Below the pieces are notes generated by a model. The model did no database searches, was not told where the DNA came from, and worked only from the letters and a program-made list of their open reading frames with translations. 64,000 nt of DNA from Candolleomyces eurysporus (taxonomy: Eukaryota > Basidiomycota > Agaricomycetes > Agaricales > Psathyrellaceae). This document shows, piece after piece, positions 13,298 to 27,854 of the stretch. The position numbers and the translations under genes are program-made. The stretch lies in the NCBI GenBank assembly GCA_027579435.1, contig JANBPK010000809.1, forward strand, positions 124,001 to 188,000, written 5' to 3'. The first letter of the stretch is position 1. Each line of letters begins with the position of its first letter.

Positions 13298-15843
13298 ATG
13301 TCAACCAGCCAGCAGCAGCTCCCCCCTCATCTCCAGGGACACCTCGATGTCCTCATGATAGACAATTTCGATTCCTTCACCTGGAATCTCTACCAGCAGC
13401 TTTCGCTCAGCGGCGCAAAGGTCACGGTCATCCGCAACGACGCCATCGACCCCGCCCTCTTCCCCCTCCTCAAGTTGAACCATCTCGTCATCTCGCCCGG
13501 TCCAGGGCACCCTCAGACCGACTCTGGCATCTCCAGAGATGCCGTCCAATACTTCGCGGGCAAGGTACCCATCCTCGGAGTTTGCATGGGCTTGGAGGTC
13601 ATTGTGGATGTCTACGGTGGTACCATCGGGTAAGTTTTCGTTATCGAAACTGCCCCGAGTCAGTTCCTTGCATGGCGGGCACGTCCTTTGTTCGCTGTTG
13701 CTGACTTCGAGCTCATAGATATGCCGGAGAGATCATGCACGGCAAAGTCAGTCGAGTCAGACACGACAACAGGGGGTGCTTCAAGGACATCCCTCAGGGA
13801 ATCCAGTCCATTCGCTACCACTCCCTCAGCGCCGCTTTGTCCACCCTTCCCCCTGAACTCGCTGTTACCTCGGTAACGGAAGAGTCTGGCGTTATTATGG
13901 GTGTCCGACATCGAAAGTACGCCATCGAGGCTGTCCAGTACCACCCCGAGAGCATTCTCAGCGAGGGTGGCGACGAGTTGGTTCGCAACTTCCTTTCGCT
14001 GAGGGGAGGAACCTGGGAGGTGAATCCCGAGGTGAAGGTCCTGGACCAGAGTCTTCCTCCGTTCCCAGTGGAGTCCCTACCCAAGGAGATTGCCCAAAAA
14101 CCCGCTGTTACCCAGAAAGTCCCTTCCATTCTGGACAAGATATATACACAACGCCTAAGCGACGTCGCCCAAGCCCAATCCACTCCGGGTTCCACTCTTG
14201 CGGACTTAGAGACCCTGTACTCCCTCAACGTCGCTCCTTCCCTTATTCCTCTCGTTCCTCGCATTCAGTCGACGGAACAAGGTCGCCCCGCATTGTTTGC
14301 AGAAATCAAACGCGCTTCTCCATCGAAAGGACCGATCTCCGTCGCTACTTCACCGGCTGCCCAGGCACTCAAATACTCTTTATCTGGTGCCCAAGTGATC
14401 TCCGTCCTCACAGAGCCAAAATGGTTCTTGGGTTCCCTGCAGGATATGCTCCATGCCCGTATGGCGGTTGCGAACCTCCCGAATAGGCCTGCCATCCTTC
14501 GGAAGGATTTCATCCTCAGTCGCTATCAAGTATTGGAGTCCCGAATCTGGGGAGCGGATACCATTCTGTTGATCGCCAGCATGCTTCCAGAGGATCTTCT
14601 CCGGGACTTGTACAACTACTCGTTGGAACTAGGAATGGAACCCCTAGTCGAGGTCAATAATGCGAAGGAAATGGAGGTCGCCCTTTCCTTACCCGCCAAG
14701 GTCATCGGCGTCAACAATAGAAACCTCCATGACTTCCAGGTCGACATGAATACCACCAGCCGCCTCAGCGACATGGTCAAGGGCCGCGATGTTATCCTCT
14801 GCGCGTTGAGTGGGATTACCAGCGCCGAGGATGTCGCGCAGTACTCGGCAGAAGGTGTACGTGCCGTGCTCATTGGCGAAAGCCTCATGCGCGCTAATGA
14901 TCCTGCAAAATTCATTCGCGAGTTGGTTTCACTTCCAGAGGCATCGCAGTCCCCCAAATGGCGATCACGACTACCTCTCGTCAAGATTTGTGGAGTGCGC
15001 ACGAAGGCAGAGGCTGTCGCAATTGCCACTGCTGGAGCGGATATGATTGGGTTGATGTTCGTGGAGAAGTCCAAACGATATGTCGCCATCGAAACTGCAA
15101 AGGAAATCGCGAAGGCTGTCCGCCTGCTACGGTTCGACGCTCCCCCTTCAGGCTTCCCCGATGAAGATTCCTCGGACAGCAACACTCCTTGGTTCACCAA
15201 TCACGCAAACCGCCTTTCATCCTCAACGAGCAACTCGAGGCCCCTCATCGTCGGTGTCTTCCAGGATGCCCCCTTGGCTGAAATCCTGAAGACGATCTCG
15301 ACTGTTCAGCTCGATATGGTCCAGCTGCATGGATCAGAGCCAGTTGACTGGGCCAAGGAGATCCCTGTTCCAGTCATTCGGGTGTTCCATGTCTCCACCG
15401 ACGGAAAAGGTGTTCAGGGCCTGACACGAGGTGGTGCTCATCAGTTCGTTCTGCTAGACAGCGTCCGAGATGACGGTTCTGGGGTCAGTGGAGGTAGTGG
15501 GAAGGTTGTGGACTTGGACCTGGCGAAGCAGGTTGTTGCCACTGGGGAAATCATCGAATCTCCTACATCCCAGTCGAAGGGTGAAGGCGACAAACCAAAC
15601 GGCGCGGCAGCAGTTCACTCATCTAGGGCGGAATACCCTATGCCAATTATCCTGGCTGGCGGATTGAGCCCTGCCAATGTGTCTGCCGCCATCGCCAAGG
15701 TGCAGCCTTGGGCTGTGGACGTCAGTGGGGGAGTTGAGAACGCCACTGGGACTGGCAAGGATTTGGCCAAGGTTCAGGCTTTCATTGACGCAGCCAAGGG
15801 GCTGGCCAGTGATGAAGAGGATTCTCCTGTCGGTGAAGCTTGA
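13298..15843 (+). CDS. TRP1: Trifunctional tryptophan biosynthesis protein (glutamine amidotransferase / IGPS / PRAI)
   Basis: Three enzymes of tryptophan synthesis in one 818-residue chain, the usual length for the filamentous-fungal protein (trpC/TRP1). Residues about 17-200 are the glutamine amidotransferase subunit of anthranilate synthase: MIDNFDSFTWN, GVCMGLE with nucleophile Cys about 95, and HPESI with His about 185. Residues about 248-505 are indole-3-glycerol-phosphate synthase: ILDKIY, FAEIKRASPSKG, GVNNRNLHDF and IGESLMRA. Residues about 529-815 are phosphoribosylanthranilate isomerase: VKICGVR, GLMFVEKSKR, VQLHG, ILAGGLSP and DVSGGVE. One intron at 13630-13718 splits codons of TIG/YAGEIMHG. 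The ATG sits in CACCACCATG. The anthranilate synthase catalytic subunit is not in the window. Confidence 0.97.
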
Positions 15844-16122
15844 CGATGAAGACTTTGTATAGTACCCATAGATGTCCAGTATTTCTGTTGTATGTATTCT
15901 ATTACCCAGCACATCTACCTGTTTGAAGATTTACTTTCGGCGTACGGTCGCCCACATTTCTCCCTAGATGTTCCTCAAGTTCCCGGGTATGAAAGAGGTA
16001 TCAATTCGACAAAAGCGCGTATACATCCGACATAGAAATACAATCTCAACCTAATCAAGATGAGGTGAATAGACAATGCGCTGCCAGGGAGCGCTAGATG
16101 TTGTACAGCGATAGATTTAGAT

Positions 16123-17971
<1,849 letters not shown>

Positions 17972-18732
17972 CGCTACACTCTTGAACGCAGACTTATTTT
18001 TTGAGTGAAACGCGCCGATTTCGTCGAGATTTGAGGGGGCACTAGTAGATGATCTAAGTAGGAGACAAGCGGGTTTGCTTGGCTTGCCCGTCTAACCCTT
18101 ATGTACGGCACATCGATCTAATATAAATAGGGGCAAATAAACCGTATCGCCTCCATCATCCTGGTGCAGTTGACCCTGTCCAGCCTCGTTCTTACCCTGC
18201 ATGCAGCTGTGAGCTGCGCATGGTATCGATGATAGATTTCGGCAAGATACCCACGAAACCTGTGTATGGCTCCATACTTGCATCGATGCCAATCATAGTC
18301 TGAATGCGACATTCCAGGGACTTGGCAGATGACCTGCGGAGTGGATGGTCCGAACAGGCGCTCTTGAGCATCGCATTTTCGAATAAATTCAACCAAAGGC
18401 TCGATGGATGCTATCGCGTTTGACTGCACGCTGAGGCCCACTTTTAGGGCGGATTCTGCTAGAAGCAATTCTGCCGTGACATGGGCGCTCGCCTCAAACG
18501 TTGAAACTCCAATAAGACACGGAAATTGCTGCAACCGACGGTGATCCCGCTCTCTTCGGTTGACACACCTGACGACGGCATACAGTGCCCTTTTCGAGAC
18601 CTTGGCTATCTACATCATGGCAGTGCTACAGGCACCGCACGGCACCTTGCAGCTACCAACATTTAAATACGCATCATGTAGGCCTCATTGCTTTCCATTC
18701 ATTCACTTCCCCTCCTTCATCCCCCACCAGCA
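17972..18732. other. Intergenic region upstream of divergent genes
   Basis: About 760 bp between the starts of the MAP kinase (-) and the four-helix protein (+). It contains a 138-codon open frame on the minus strand (18118-18534) without a starting ATG and without recognisable motifs. I see no other structure. Confidence 0.5.
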
Positions 18733-19569
18733 ATGTCAGCCAAGTTCCTGTTCTGTCTTCCTCTGCGACTGGGAGTGCTCCTCTTCACCTTGTTCCAGTT
18801 CTTGGTGTGCGGTGGTGCGTCGGGCCTGATATGGTGGCTCCTCTATATCCTTCGCACGGACCAGCAGGGAAAAGAATCTTGTAAGTAAATGTTCCTCTTA
18901 ATAATGGGCGGATGGTGCTAATTCTGTGCCAGGGGATGCGATGCCGCAATATCTTAAGATAGCGCTCATCGTTGTCGGAGCGATCTACACGATCGCTTCT
19001 CTTGTTGGGCTTCTCGGTTTCTTGGGCGCAATCTTCAAGAAGAATGGACTCGTGAAGACCTATTTCACCCTCCTATGCACCGTATTCGCATTCCAGATCG
19101 CGAGCAGCGTCTGGTACCTCGTCAGCTTTTACAGAGCAAGAGGTGAATCGGGCGAAGATTGCCTTAAGGGCGATAACGCACCCGAGCGGGTCGCCTTTTG
19201 CAACGCCATGGAGCAACTCAAGCAAGTTCCTCAAGGGTGGGCCATTGCAGGGGCCATCGTTCCGATCGTTATCATGGCTTGTAAGTTGTTTATCACTCGT
19301 CGAAAAATGAATTCGAGACTCATGACCGCGCAGATTGTGTCTACGTCGTCTTTCACTATATCAAGCGCCTCAACAAGCAGAAGCTTGAGAAGGAGCAGCG
19401 CTATCACAAGTCGGCACCCAGCTACACGCCTGGAAAGAACGGTAGCAAGGAGGAAACCCACCCTCTCACTCAGCCTACGGTCACGTATCCGTATACAGAC
19501 GCCGTGAATGCCTTCGGCGCCAACAAGAAGTCTCCGGCATACACGCCTGTGGCGTCTCAGCGAGTGTGA
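18733..19569 (+). CDS. Small four-helix membrane protein (MARVEL/tetraspan-like)
   Basis: Unnamed membrane protein of about 240 residues. Four hydrophobic helices are visible: LGVLLFTLFQFLVCGG, IALIVVGAIYTIASLVGLLG, FTLLCTVFAFQIASSVWYLV, and WAIAGAIVPIVIMAYCVYVV. A cysteine-containing loop lies between helices three and four. The hydrophilic C-terminal tail has Tyr and Pro repeats (SYTPG, SPAYTPV). Introns at 18881-18932 and 19281-19333 keep frame (KES/WDAMPQ and IMA/YCVYVV). The layout resembles MARVEL or tetraspan proteins common in basidiomycetes. The family name is not certain. Confidence 0.75.
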
Positions 19570-19864
19570 TCAAAACACGATCTATGTTTGAAAACCTACT
19601 CTTGTAGCATTCTTCATGTCAGAATATGGACTATTTGCACGGACTTGTATTGCATATCTATACCTACGACTGTAATCATTTAACGGAATCCATCCGCAGT
19701 TTTGTTCGATGAACCCGGACTGAGCACAATGATTGCCACCGCCTCGTCGGTGTTTTGGAATGTTTGGCATCGGCCTCTGGTTTTGGTTGCCCAGTTGCAG
19801 TGCTTCCGGTCAGAAACTACTACGTATACCACTGTAATTTTGGCTGGTTCCAATATTGCCAGCC

Positions 19865-22800
19865 ATGACCGACGACTTTCTACGACTCGTATCTCAGGCC
19901 AACCCCGCTTCCCAGCAATATCAGCCCGCGAACAATGGATACCCCCCCTCCCAAACCAATCAACCCTATAATGACCGTAGCCCGCAGTTGATGGACCCCT
20001 TCTTCGACGACGACGACGATAATCCACCAGATTCAGCTTTCGGGAACAATGGTCCAATGAAGTCGCAGGAGAGTGGTCTACCATTGGCGGCGGCAGGTGC
20101 ACCGCCAGCCGGGCATTCCAAAGTCACCCTCGGCGGCGAAGGAGTACCGCAGGGCTGGAACTTCGACGACGACGATCTTCACCCCAATACAGGGCAGCCT
20201 TTCGCGGGCTCAGCCCACTTTCCTGGAGTGAAAGAACAGAAACCTACCAAGGTCAAATCCTCCAAGTCGACGAAATGGAAATGGCCGTGGCAGAAGGAGC
20301 AAGTTTTGACTGGGGAGAGAGTGATTGCTCTCAACAACAGCTCGGCGAACACGGATTTCTGCTCCAATTTCGTGTCAACCAGCAAGTACAACATGCTGAC
20401 TTTCGTTCCTAAATTCCTCTTCGGTTTGTTTGAATCGTTCTCATCGTCGGCATCCTTTTCCTAACACCTGACTGTAGAGCAATTCTCCAAATACGCCAAC
20501 TTGTTTTTCCTCTTCACCGCCTGCATCCAACAGATACCCGGAGTTTCTCCAACAAACAGATACACAACCATTGCCCCACTTGCAGTTGTGCTGTTAGCCT
20601 CGGCCTTCAAAGAAGTGCAAGAGGATCTGGTTCGTCACTTCAGTTTTCCATATGACCTTCCTTTAAACCCCTGCTTAGAAACGGCACCAATCAGACGCAG
20701 AGTTGAATGCAAGAAAGGCCAAAGTACTGAAACCAGAGGGCGCCTTCGCCGAGACAAAATGGAAGGACATTCGAGTGGGAGATGTGGTTCGATTGGAGAG
20801 TGATGATTTCATCCCGGCCGATATGCTTGTCCTGAGTACGAGTGAACCCGAGGGACTTTGTTACATTGAAACTTCCAATCTTGACGGGTAAGTTTTGCTT
20901 AACCTCTTCTGCACCCGACATTTATATTTTCCCGAAAGCGAAACCAATCTCAAAATCAAGCAGGCCTCCACACATACCTCCTCCCTGACATCACCCCCGC
21001 TCGTCAACACACTTCACGGATCACTCCGTTCCGAACAACCCAATAACTCGCTGTACACTTATGAAGGCACATTGGACCTGGTCTCTTCAGGCGGTATTCC
21101 TAAGCAGGTGCCTTTAGGTCCTGACCAAGTACTGCTGCGCGGTGCTCAGCTAAGAAATACGCCGTGGGTATATGGACTCACCGTTTTCACCGGGCACGAG
21201 ACAAAGTTGATGCGGAATGCAACGTAAGTCTTCTGTGATTCTATTCCAGACATTACCGGACTGAACGTTTACTCAGGGCCGCTCCAATCAAACGCACTGC
21301 TGTCGAAAGACAGGTCAATGTACAAATTGTCTTCCTCTTCATTCTCCTCCTTGCCCTTTCCATTGGATCGACGATCGGAAGTAGCATCCGGTCATGGTTC
21401 TTCGCCAATGCCCAGTGGTACTTGTTCGAAACAACGACCCTTGGTGGCCGAGGTGAGTGCTTGAATTGGCAGTTTCGAGAATGCTCCACTAACAGTCTTC
21501 TAGCGAAGGGATTCATCGAAGACATACTGACGTTCATCATTCTGTACAATAACCTCATCCCTATCTCTCTCATCGTCACCATGGAAGTCGTCAAGTTCCA
21601 ACAAGCACAATTCATCAACTGGGATCTTGACATGTACTATGCCAAGACGGACACCCCTGCCCTATGTCGGACGTCTTCTCTTGTTGAAGAGCTGGGACAA
21701 ATCGAATACGTCTTCAGTGATAAGACCGGGACGCTCACCTGCAACGAGATGGAATTTCGATGTTGCAGCATTGGCGGGTCGGCTTATGCTGATGTTGTAG
21801 ATGAGTCGAAGCGAGAAGGAGAAGACGGCAAAGACGGCTGGAGGACGTTCGCTGAAATGAAGAACTTGCTATCGGGACCGGATCCTTTCCAAGACAAGCC
21901 GTCCAGTTCATCCTCAGTGTCCGCCTCGGAACAGGAGAGGGACATTGTTCGCGAATTCTTGACTCTTCTTTCGGTCTGTCATACCGTCATCCCGGAAATC
22001 AAGGACGGAAAGATGGTCTACCAAGCGAGCAGTCCAGACGAAGCTGCATTGGTGGCCGGGGCCGAGTTGCTTGGTTTCAAGTTCCACGTAAGTGACCTCA
22101 TCTTCCCCACTGTCAGCTATGCTCAACTTTGTCATAGACCCGGAAACCGAAATCTGTCTATGTGGAAATCCTAGGCGAAACCCTGGAGTATGAGATTCTG
22201 AACGTTTGCGAGTTCAACTCCACAAGGAAGCGAATGTCCACCGTTGTACGCGCACCAGACGGAAAGATCAAGCTGTATACTAAAGGAGCGGATACCGTGA
22301 TTCTTGAGAGATTGTCCAAAAACCAGCCTTTCACTGAAAAAACGCTTGTCCATCTCGAGGTATATTGTTCCGCCTTCTTGGTGCCATGTGTTCTAACAGT
22401 ATAAATAGGACTATGCAACCGAAGGTTTACGAACTCTTTGCATTGCCTACCGCGACATACCCGAGCAAGAGTATCGGCAATGGTCAGCTATTTACGACCA
22501 GGCAGCCCAGACTATCAACGGTCGAGGAGATGCCTTGGATTCCGCAGCCGAACTCATCGAAAAGGACCTATTCCTACTCGGAGCCACCGCCATCGAAGAC
22601 AAACTCCAAGATGGTGTCCCGGATACAATCCATACTCTGCAGATGGCCGGAATCAAGGTGGGTCCTTTTGGTCTCGCAGTCTGTTCTTGGTGTTGACGAT
22701 TCCGCAGGTTTGGGTCCTTACCGGGGACAGGCAGGAAACTGCAATCAACATTGGGATGTCATGTCGACTGATATCTGAGTCCATGAATTTGGTACGATGG

Positions 22801-24756
22801 CCTTATGTTGCGTAGTCAGCACGGGATCTGACCTTTTTTGCTTTAGGTGATCGTCAACGAGGAAAATGCACAGGACACGCAGGAGTTTTTAACGAAACGG
22901 CTATCTGCTATCAAGAACCAGCGGAGCACGGGTGAACTCGAAGATTTGGCGCTGGTCATTGGTATGTCAATCAAATTGGCTTCTATCGGTGAAATTGCTG
23001 ACTGACGCTCGACAGATGGAAAGAGTCTTGGATTCGCCCTCGAGAAAGAGCTGTCCAAGACTTTCCTTGAGCTGGCGATAATGTGCAAAGCGGTCATTTG
23101 TTGTAAATATCTATTTCCGGTCGTTAAGGGTTGTGCTTCTGACATCATTTTTACCCAGGTCGTGTATCGCCATTGCAGAAGGCTTTGGTTGTCAAACTTG
23201 TCAAGAAAAATCAAAAAGCGATTCTTCTTGCGATAGGTGACGGTGCTAATGATGTGAGCATGATCCAAGCTGCTCATGTTGGTGTTGGTATCTCGGGAGT
23301 GGAGGTAGGCTTGATCCATCTATGCTGATTTGTGTTCAACGTGCTGATACTTACGATTGTCTCGTAGGGATTACAAGCTGCGCGCTCAGCGGATGTTGCC
23401 ATCTCGCAATTCAGATACCTGAAGAAACTGTTGCTAGTGCACGGTGCTTGGAGTTACCGTCGGCTGTCGAAGCTAATCCTCTGTAAGACATCCGTTGGCA
23501 TGGTATTGACCCGTACTGAATTACTGTCAGACTCGTTCTACAAAAACATCGTGCTTTACATGACGCAGTTTTGGGTGAGTTGTCATGTTAAGGGTGCCGG
23601 GTATCTGTCTGACCAAGTTGGCAGTATTCATTTTTCAATAATTTTTCGGGCCAAATTGCATACGAGTCATGGACGTTGTCGCTTTACAACGTGCTATTCA
23701 CGGTGTTACCGCCTCTTGTCATTGGGATGTTTGATCAATTCGTCTCTGCCCGGATTCTTGACCGGTATCCCCAACTGTACACGCTCGGACAAAAGAACGA
23801 ATTCTTCACCAAGACATCATTTTGGCTCTGGGTATTCAATGCCTTGTTCCATAGCTTGGTGAGTGACGCAGACGCGCGATAGACAGGTGGCTGACGTTTG
23901 ATTGTTTTTAGATTCTCTTCGGTTTCTCCGTTATTCTGTTTTGGGGAGACCTCAAGCTGGAGAATGGCCTGGACAGTGGGCATTGGTTCTGGGGTACCAC
24001 GTTGTATCTCGCCGTCCTTCTTACAGTGCTTGGGAAAGCTGCTCTCATCTCCGAGTGAGTCTTGACAACCAACATTTTACGTGTCTCTAACGTCTGACTT
24101 CCAAAACAGTATCTGGACCAAATATACCGTTGCCGGTAAGGCTTATTCGAGGAAATTACTCATCGACATAGTCTAACTATCATTTCTGTTCTGATGTAGC
24201 GATTCCTGGATCGTTCCTTTTCACGATGGTTTTCCTGCCGATCTATGCTATCGCCGCACCTGCTATTGGATTCTCCACGGAGTACGCTGGGATCGTACCA
24301 CGACTTTGGTCCAACGCTGTGTTTTATATTGTCATCATCTTTGTACCCCTAATCTGCCTAGCTCGCGATTTTGCCTGGAAGTAGTGCGTCATCCTACTTT
24401 TTTTTTTTCATCATTCCGGGTGTCATTCTAACTGACCATTGTCCTCAGCTACCGCCGCACGTACATGCCGTCATCATATCATATTGCCCAAGAACTTCAG
24501 AAGTACAACATTCCTGATTACAGACCAAGACAAGAACAGTAAGTAGCTTCGTCGGATCNTTTTCTTTTTTTTTTCTTCATACTCAAGCTGCCGCTGCAGG
24601 TTCCAGAAAGCGATCAAGAAGGTCCGTGCAACGCAGCGGATGCGCAAAAACCGTGGCTTTGCGTTCAGTCAGACGGAGAATGCAAGGCAGGACCAGGCCA
24701 AGATTATCCGTGCATACGACACGAGTAAAGCGAACGCGAGGCCGTCGGGGTATTAG
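19865..24756 (+). CDS. DRS2: P4-ATPase, Drs2-type aminophospholipid flippase
   Basis: Flips phosphatidylserine and phosphatidylethanolamine to the cytosolic leaflet of trans-Golgi and endosomal membranes, normally with a Cdc50 partner. The long N-terminal tail has an acidic patch (FFDDDDD). Core motifs: [40 protein letters not shown] (actuator loop), [13 protein letters not shown] with the phosphorylated Asp (about 21719), [20 protein letters not shown] and [15 protein letters not shown]. About ten helices follow. The C-terminal tail has [16 protein letters not shown], matching the Drs2 GFAFS regulatory segment. The ATG is at 19865-19867. About fifteen introns are present; an N at 24559 lies inside the penultimate one beside a T run. 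The stop is at 24754-24756. Confidence 0.95.
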
Positions 24757-25340
24757 ACTGGTTTGTTGTTGTTTTTACGATAGACAGGGACACTGTACTT
24801 GTATAATATGTTATTGTCGTCATTTACGCTCTTGTCATGACCGATCGAGATAATGGGATGATTGCATCTGTTTTCAACATTTGTTGCATCGCCGGAGAGG
24901 GCAACGAGGAACTGTGAGGAGAGGAGCTTGATATGATCGCCAGGTGGAACCCCCTCGGCTGCTCTAGCAAGGGTCCAGCTCGACCTCGAGTAGAGGCTGG
25001 TAGATGGGCAATCGCGACAAAATGCCTCCATTGATAGGCCCATTTGGAAGGAGCAGCACAGGCGGGGATTTTTAGACACGAAGAAATGGGTCGGAAGATG
25101 CCGAGACGACTTGACGACAACAATCAGCAATACAAAGACAGGCTGTACGACGGTGAAGGTCCATATTTCGCATCTTCCCCTTCTCCTCCTCCTTTTTCGC
25201 TTCAGAGACTGTGTCTCGCCCACTCTCCCTTTTCCCCTTCTATCTTCGTTATTTTTCCAGCTTTTGACAAGCTTTTTCGAAAAAGTCTTACCATCTCCTC
25301 TCAGTGCTCCTGAACGTTTACGCTATCGATTTCTGTTAAT
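24757..25340. other. Intergenic region upstream of NoxR
   Basis: Holds the DRS2 3' UTR and the NoxR promoter. A pyrimidine-rich tract (about 25170-25260) precedes the start. Open frames here show no motif. No TATA box is obvious. Confidence 0.5.
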
Positions 25341-27423
25341 ATGTCCCTCAAGGCGGAATTGGAGACATGGGCTGCTGCTCTCAAGGCCTACGATGCGGAG
25401 GATTTTACTACGGCCCTGGATCTCTTCACTGTGCGTCCTATCTTCCTCCACACCCAGCCGGTTCTCACCTCACGACCACATGCAGACCATTGCAGACTCT
25501 TCCAAAATTCTCACAAATATGGGTCTAATTTATGCCACGCTCGGCGAACATGAGAAAGCCGTTCAGTGCTTCACCGACGCTACTGCCCTCGACCAGTACC
25601 TTGCTGTTGCGTGCGTCCGCCTTCCCGTGTCCTCCCTGACCACACCCTGATCCTCGTTGCCTAGTTATTTCCAATGTGGTGTCTCAAACTTCCTTCTTGG
25701 GAGATTCGACGATGCACTCAGGGAATTCGACGAGTCGTTGCTCTATCTGCGCGGCAACCAGACGATGTGCGTCTTGTTCGCTTCCCGGCCATTTTTCAAN
25801 TTATTGACCTTTCCCCAGTGATTATGAGCAACTTGGCCTCAAGTTCAGACTCTATTCTGCCGAAATCATGTTCAACAGAGGACTGTGCTTCATCAACATG
25901 AACCAGATGGACGAAGGTTTGGCGATCATGGGAGACGCCAGAAGGCAGAAAGCGACGGAAGAACACAATGTCATCGACGAGGCCATTGCGGACATGGGTC
26001 AGGGTTACACGGTCTTCAGCATTGTATGTCTTTGCAGCCCTTCCCACGGAATATGTATTGACTATTCGCTAGCCTGTCGGCGTTCTCTACCGGCCGTCGG
26101 AGAAGAAACTGAAGAATGCTGTACAGAAGGACTACATGGGGAAGGCGGTGAGTACTCCCCACTCCCCCGCAGTACACCTAGAAACCAATGCCCTTCCCTA
26201 GCGATTGATTGCGTCCAGCGATCCAAATGACAAAATCACCGATTTTACGGGCTCTGCTCGCCTGAAGATGGGTATTACACCCACAGGTATCTTTATCGAT
26301 CGTCCGGACCTTGAGAACACCAACACCACCCCCACCGTCGTCCGCAGCGCAACAGTGCCGGGCTCATTGCCTCAAACAAGTACGCTCCACTTGTGATATG
26401 ATCTTCATATTTTGCTGATGATAATATCCAGAGCCCCTTGATGGTCCACGTTCTGCAGGCCTTGAGCGAGCCAAGACAACCATCAACGTTCCGGCAAACG
26501 CTCGTGAACTGACCTCGGGAAGAATGGGTTCGCCAACAAACCGTATGCAACCTACTTCCGCAGGTGCTGCTGTAGCAAGGAGCAATACGCAAATAACGCC
26601 TTCGAGACCCTCCCCCAATGCCATGATTGGTGGACCTGTCCGCGGGTTGAGTGTGCGGCGACCTGGTCCCGGCCTCAACGGTCCTTCCCCACCTCCCAAA
26701 GGTGCGCATTGTTTTATGATTGTCTTTACTACGTTATTAACTCAATGGACTTCCTAAAGAATCCGAAGGTCGTCTCACCGAGTTCTACGACGACTATCTT
26801 AATGGCTATGACGACTCGAATGCACCACCTGTACCTGACGTTCAAGCAGCACCTGACCGGGTTGCAGCGTGGGCCAGAGGCAACAACGCCGGTTATCCGC
26901 CGAGTAGGAATGCTTCGCGGAGCGCACCAAATAGCTCCTACACTCCAAGTTCTTTCGGTGGTGGGTCTATTAGGAGGAAGCCGACGCGGAGGCCTACCGT
27001 CCGGACAGCGTCACGGATCCAGAGCACGTATGAGGAAGAGGAAGAAGGTTATGGGAGTGGTGAATACGAAGATGGTCCGTTCGAAATGAACTTGATTCGT
27101 ATCAAGGTAGGAAGCATTTTTTGTTTGTTATTGTAATCGTTTCGCTGATTTGATGCTTCTTTGTGCCTTTTCAGCTGCATTACCAAGACGAGACTCGGGG
27201 CATGACTCTCGCTCCAGAGACACCCTTTGACGAGTTTATGGACAAGATTACCTCAAAGTTCAACAAGTCGCTGAACGGGCTTGGTATGAAGTTCAAGGAT
27301 GAAGATGGCGGCAAGGTTACCCTGCGCGACGAGTCCGACTTTGAGTTGGCTATCGAGACAGCTCGCGAGAACGCAAAGGGCAAGCCTGAGGGGAAGTTGG
27401 AGATCTGGTGCTCAGACCAGTGA
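25341..27423 (+). CDS. noxR: NADPH oxidase regulatory subunit NoxR (p67phox-like)
   Basis: Activator of fungal NADPH oxidases NoxA/NoxB, which make superoxide for hyphal differentiation and fruiting. The N-terminus holds TPR repeats: AELETWAAALKAYDAEDF, ILTNMGLIYATLGEHEKAV, FLLGRFDDALREFDESL and MFNRGLCFINMNQMDEGL. A segment after the TPRs reads PVGVLYRPSEKKLKN, the activation region. A long disordered middle follows. The C-terminal PB1 domain (about 27160-27420) starts IKLHYQDETRGM and has the acidic KDEDGGKVTLRDESDFELAI motif. No SH3 domain is seen, as expected for fungal NoxR. An N at 25800 falls inside an intron joining NQT to IDYEQ. Confidence 0.93.
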
Positions 27424-27854
27424 AAGTTCCTTCACAGTCTAGACTGCTCGTCCATTTCTTCTTATTTAGCTCCTTTTTTGCTGGGTGATATTTTGCTTAT
27501 TATATGCTCCTGCGCAGCCGCCACTCTTTTTCCTTCCACTCCTGTCCATCTATACCATTAGTATGACCTCTTCGGTAAGACCTCTTCGTAGGTTTGAATA
27601 TTATTTCTATTGGGGGGGCATTTGCCTACATGACTTGTAACCATATCTTCTCTTCATCGTGTACAATACATAGAGTCTATATAACCTACTGAGAAGAGAA
27701 GGTGACAAAAATGCTCCCGCCCCCGGCGCTTGAGAATGAGAATGCCAAGCTGACTTTGAAAAAGTTTATGATCGCGGTTCGCTCTGCCCTCTGATTTGCC
27801 TCCACCTAACACCACCACCCCTGCGTACCCTCCTCTGGTCCTTTTCTTTTCACG
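27424..27854. other. Intergenic region between NoxR and PXR1
   Basis: 3' UTR of NoxR with T-rich stretches, followed by the promoter of the next gene. No element stands out. Confidence 0.5.

Noticed and set aside
18118..18534. 138-codon open frame on the minus strand upstream of the MAP kinase
   Set aside because: It opens with TTG, has no motif, and its first ATG leaves only about half the frame. It lies in a promoter region.
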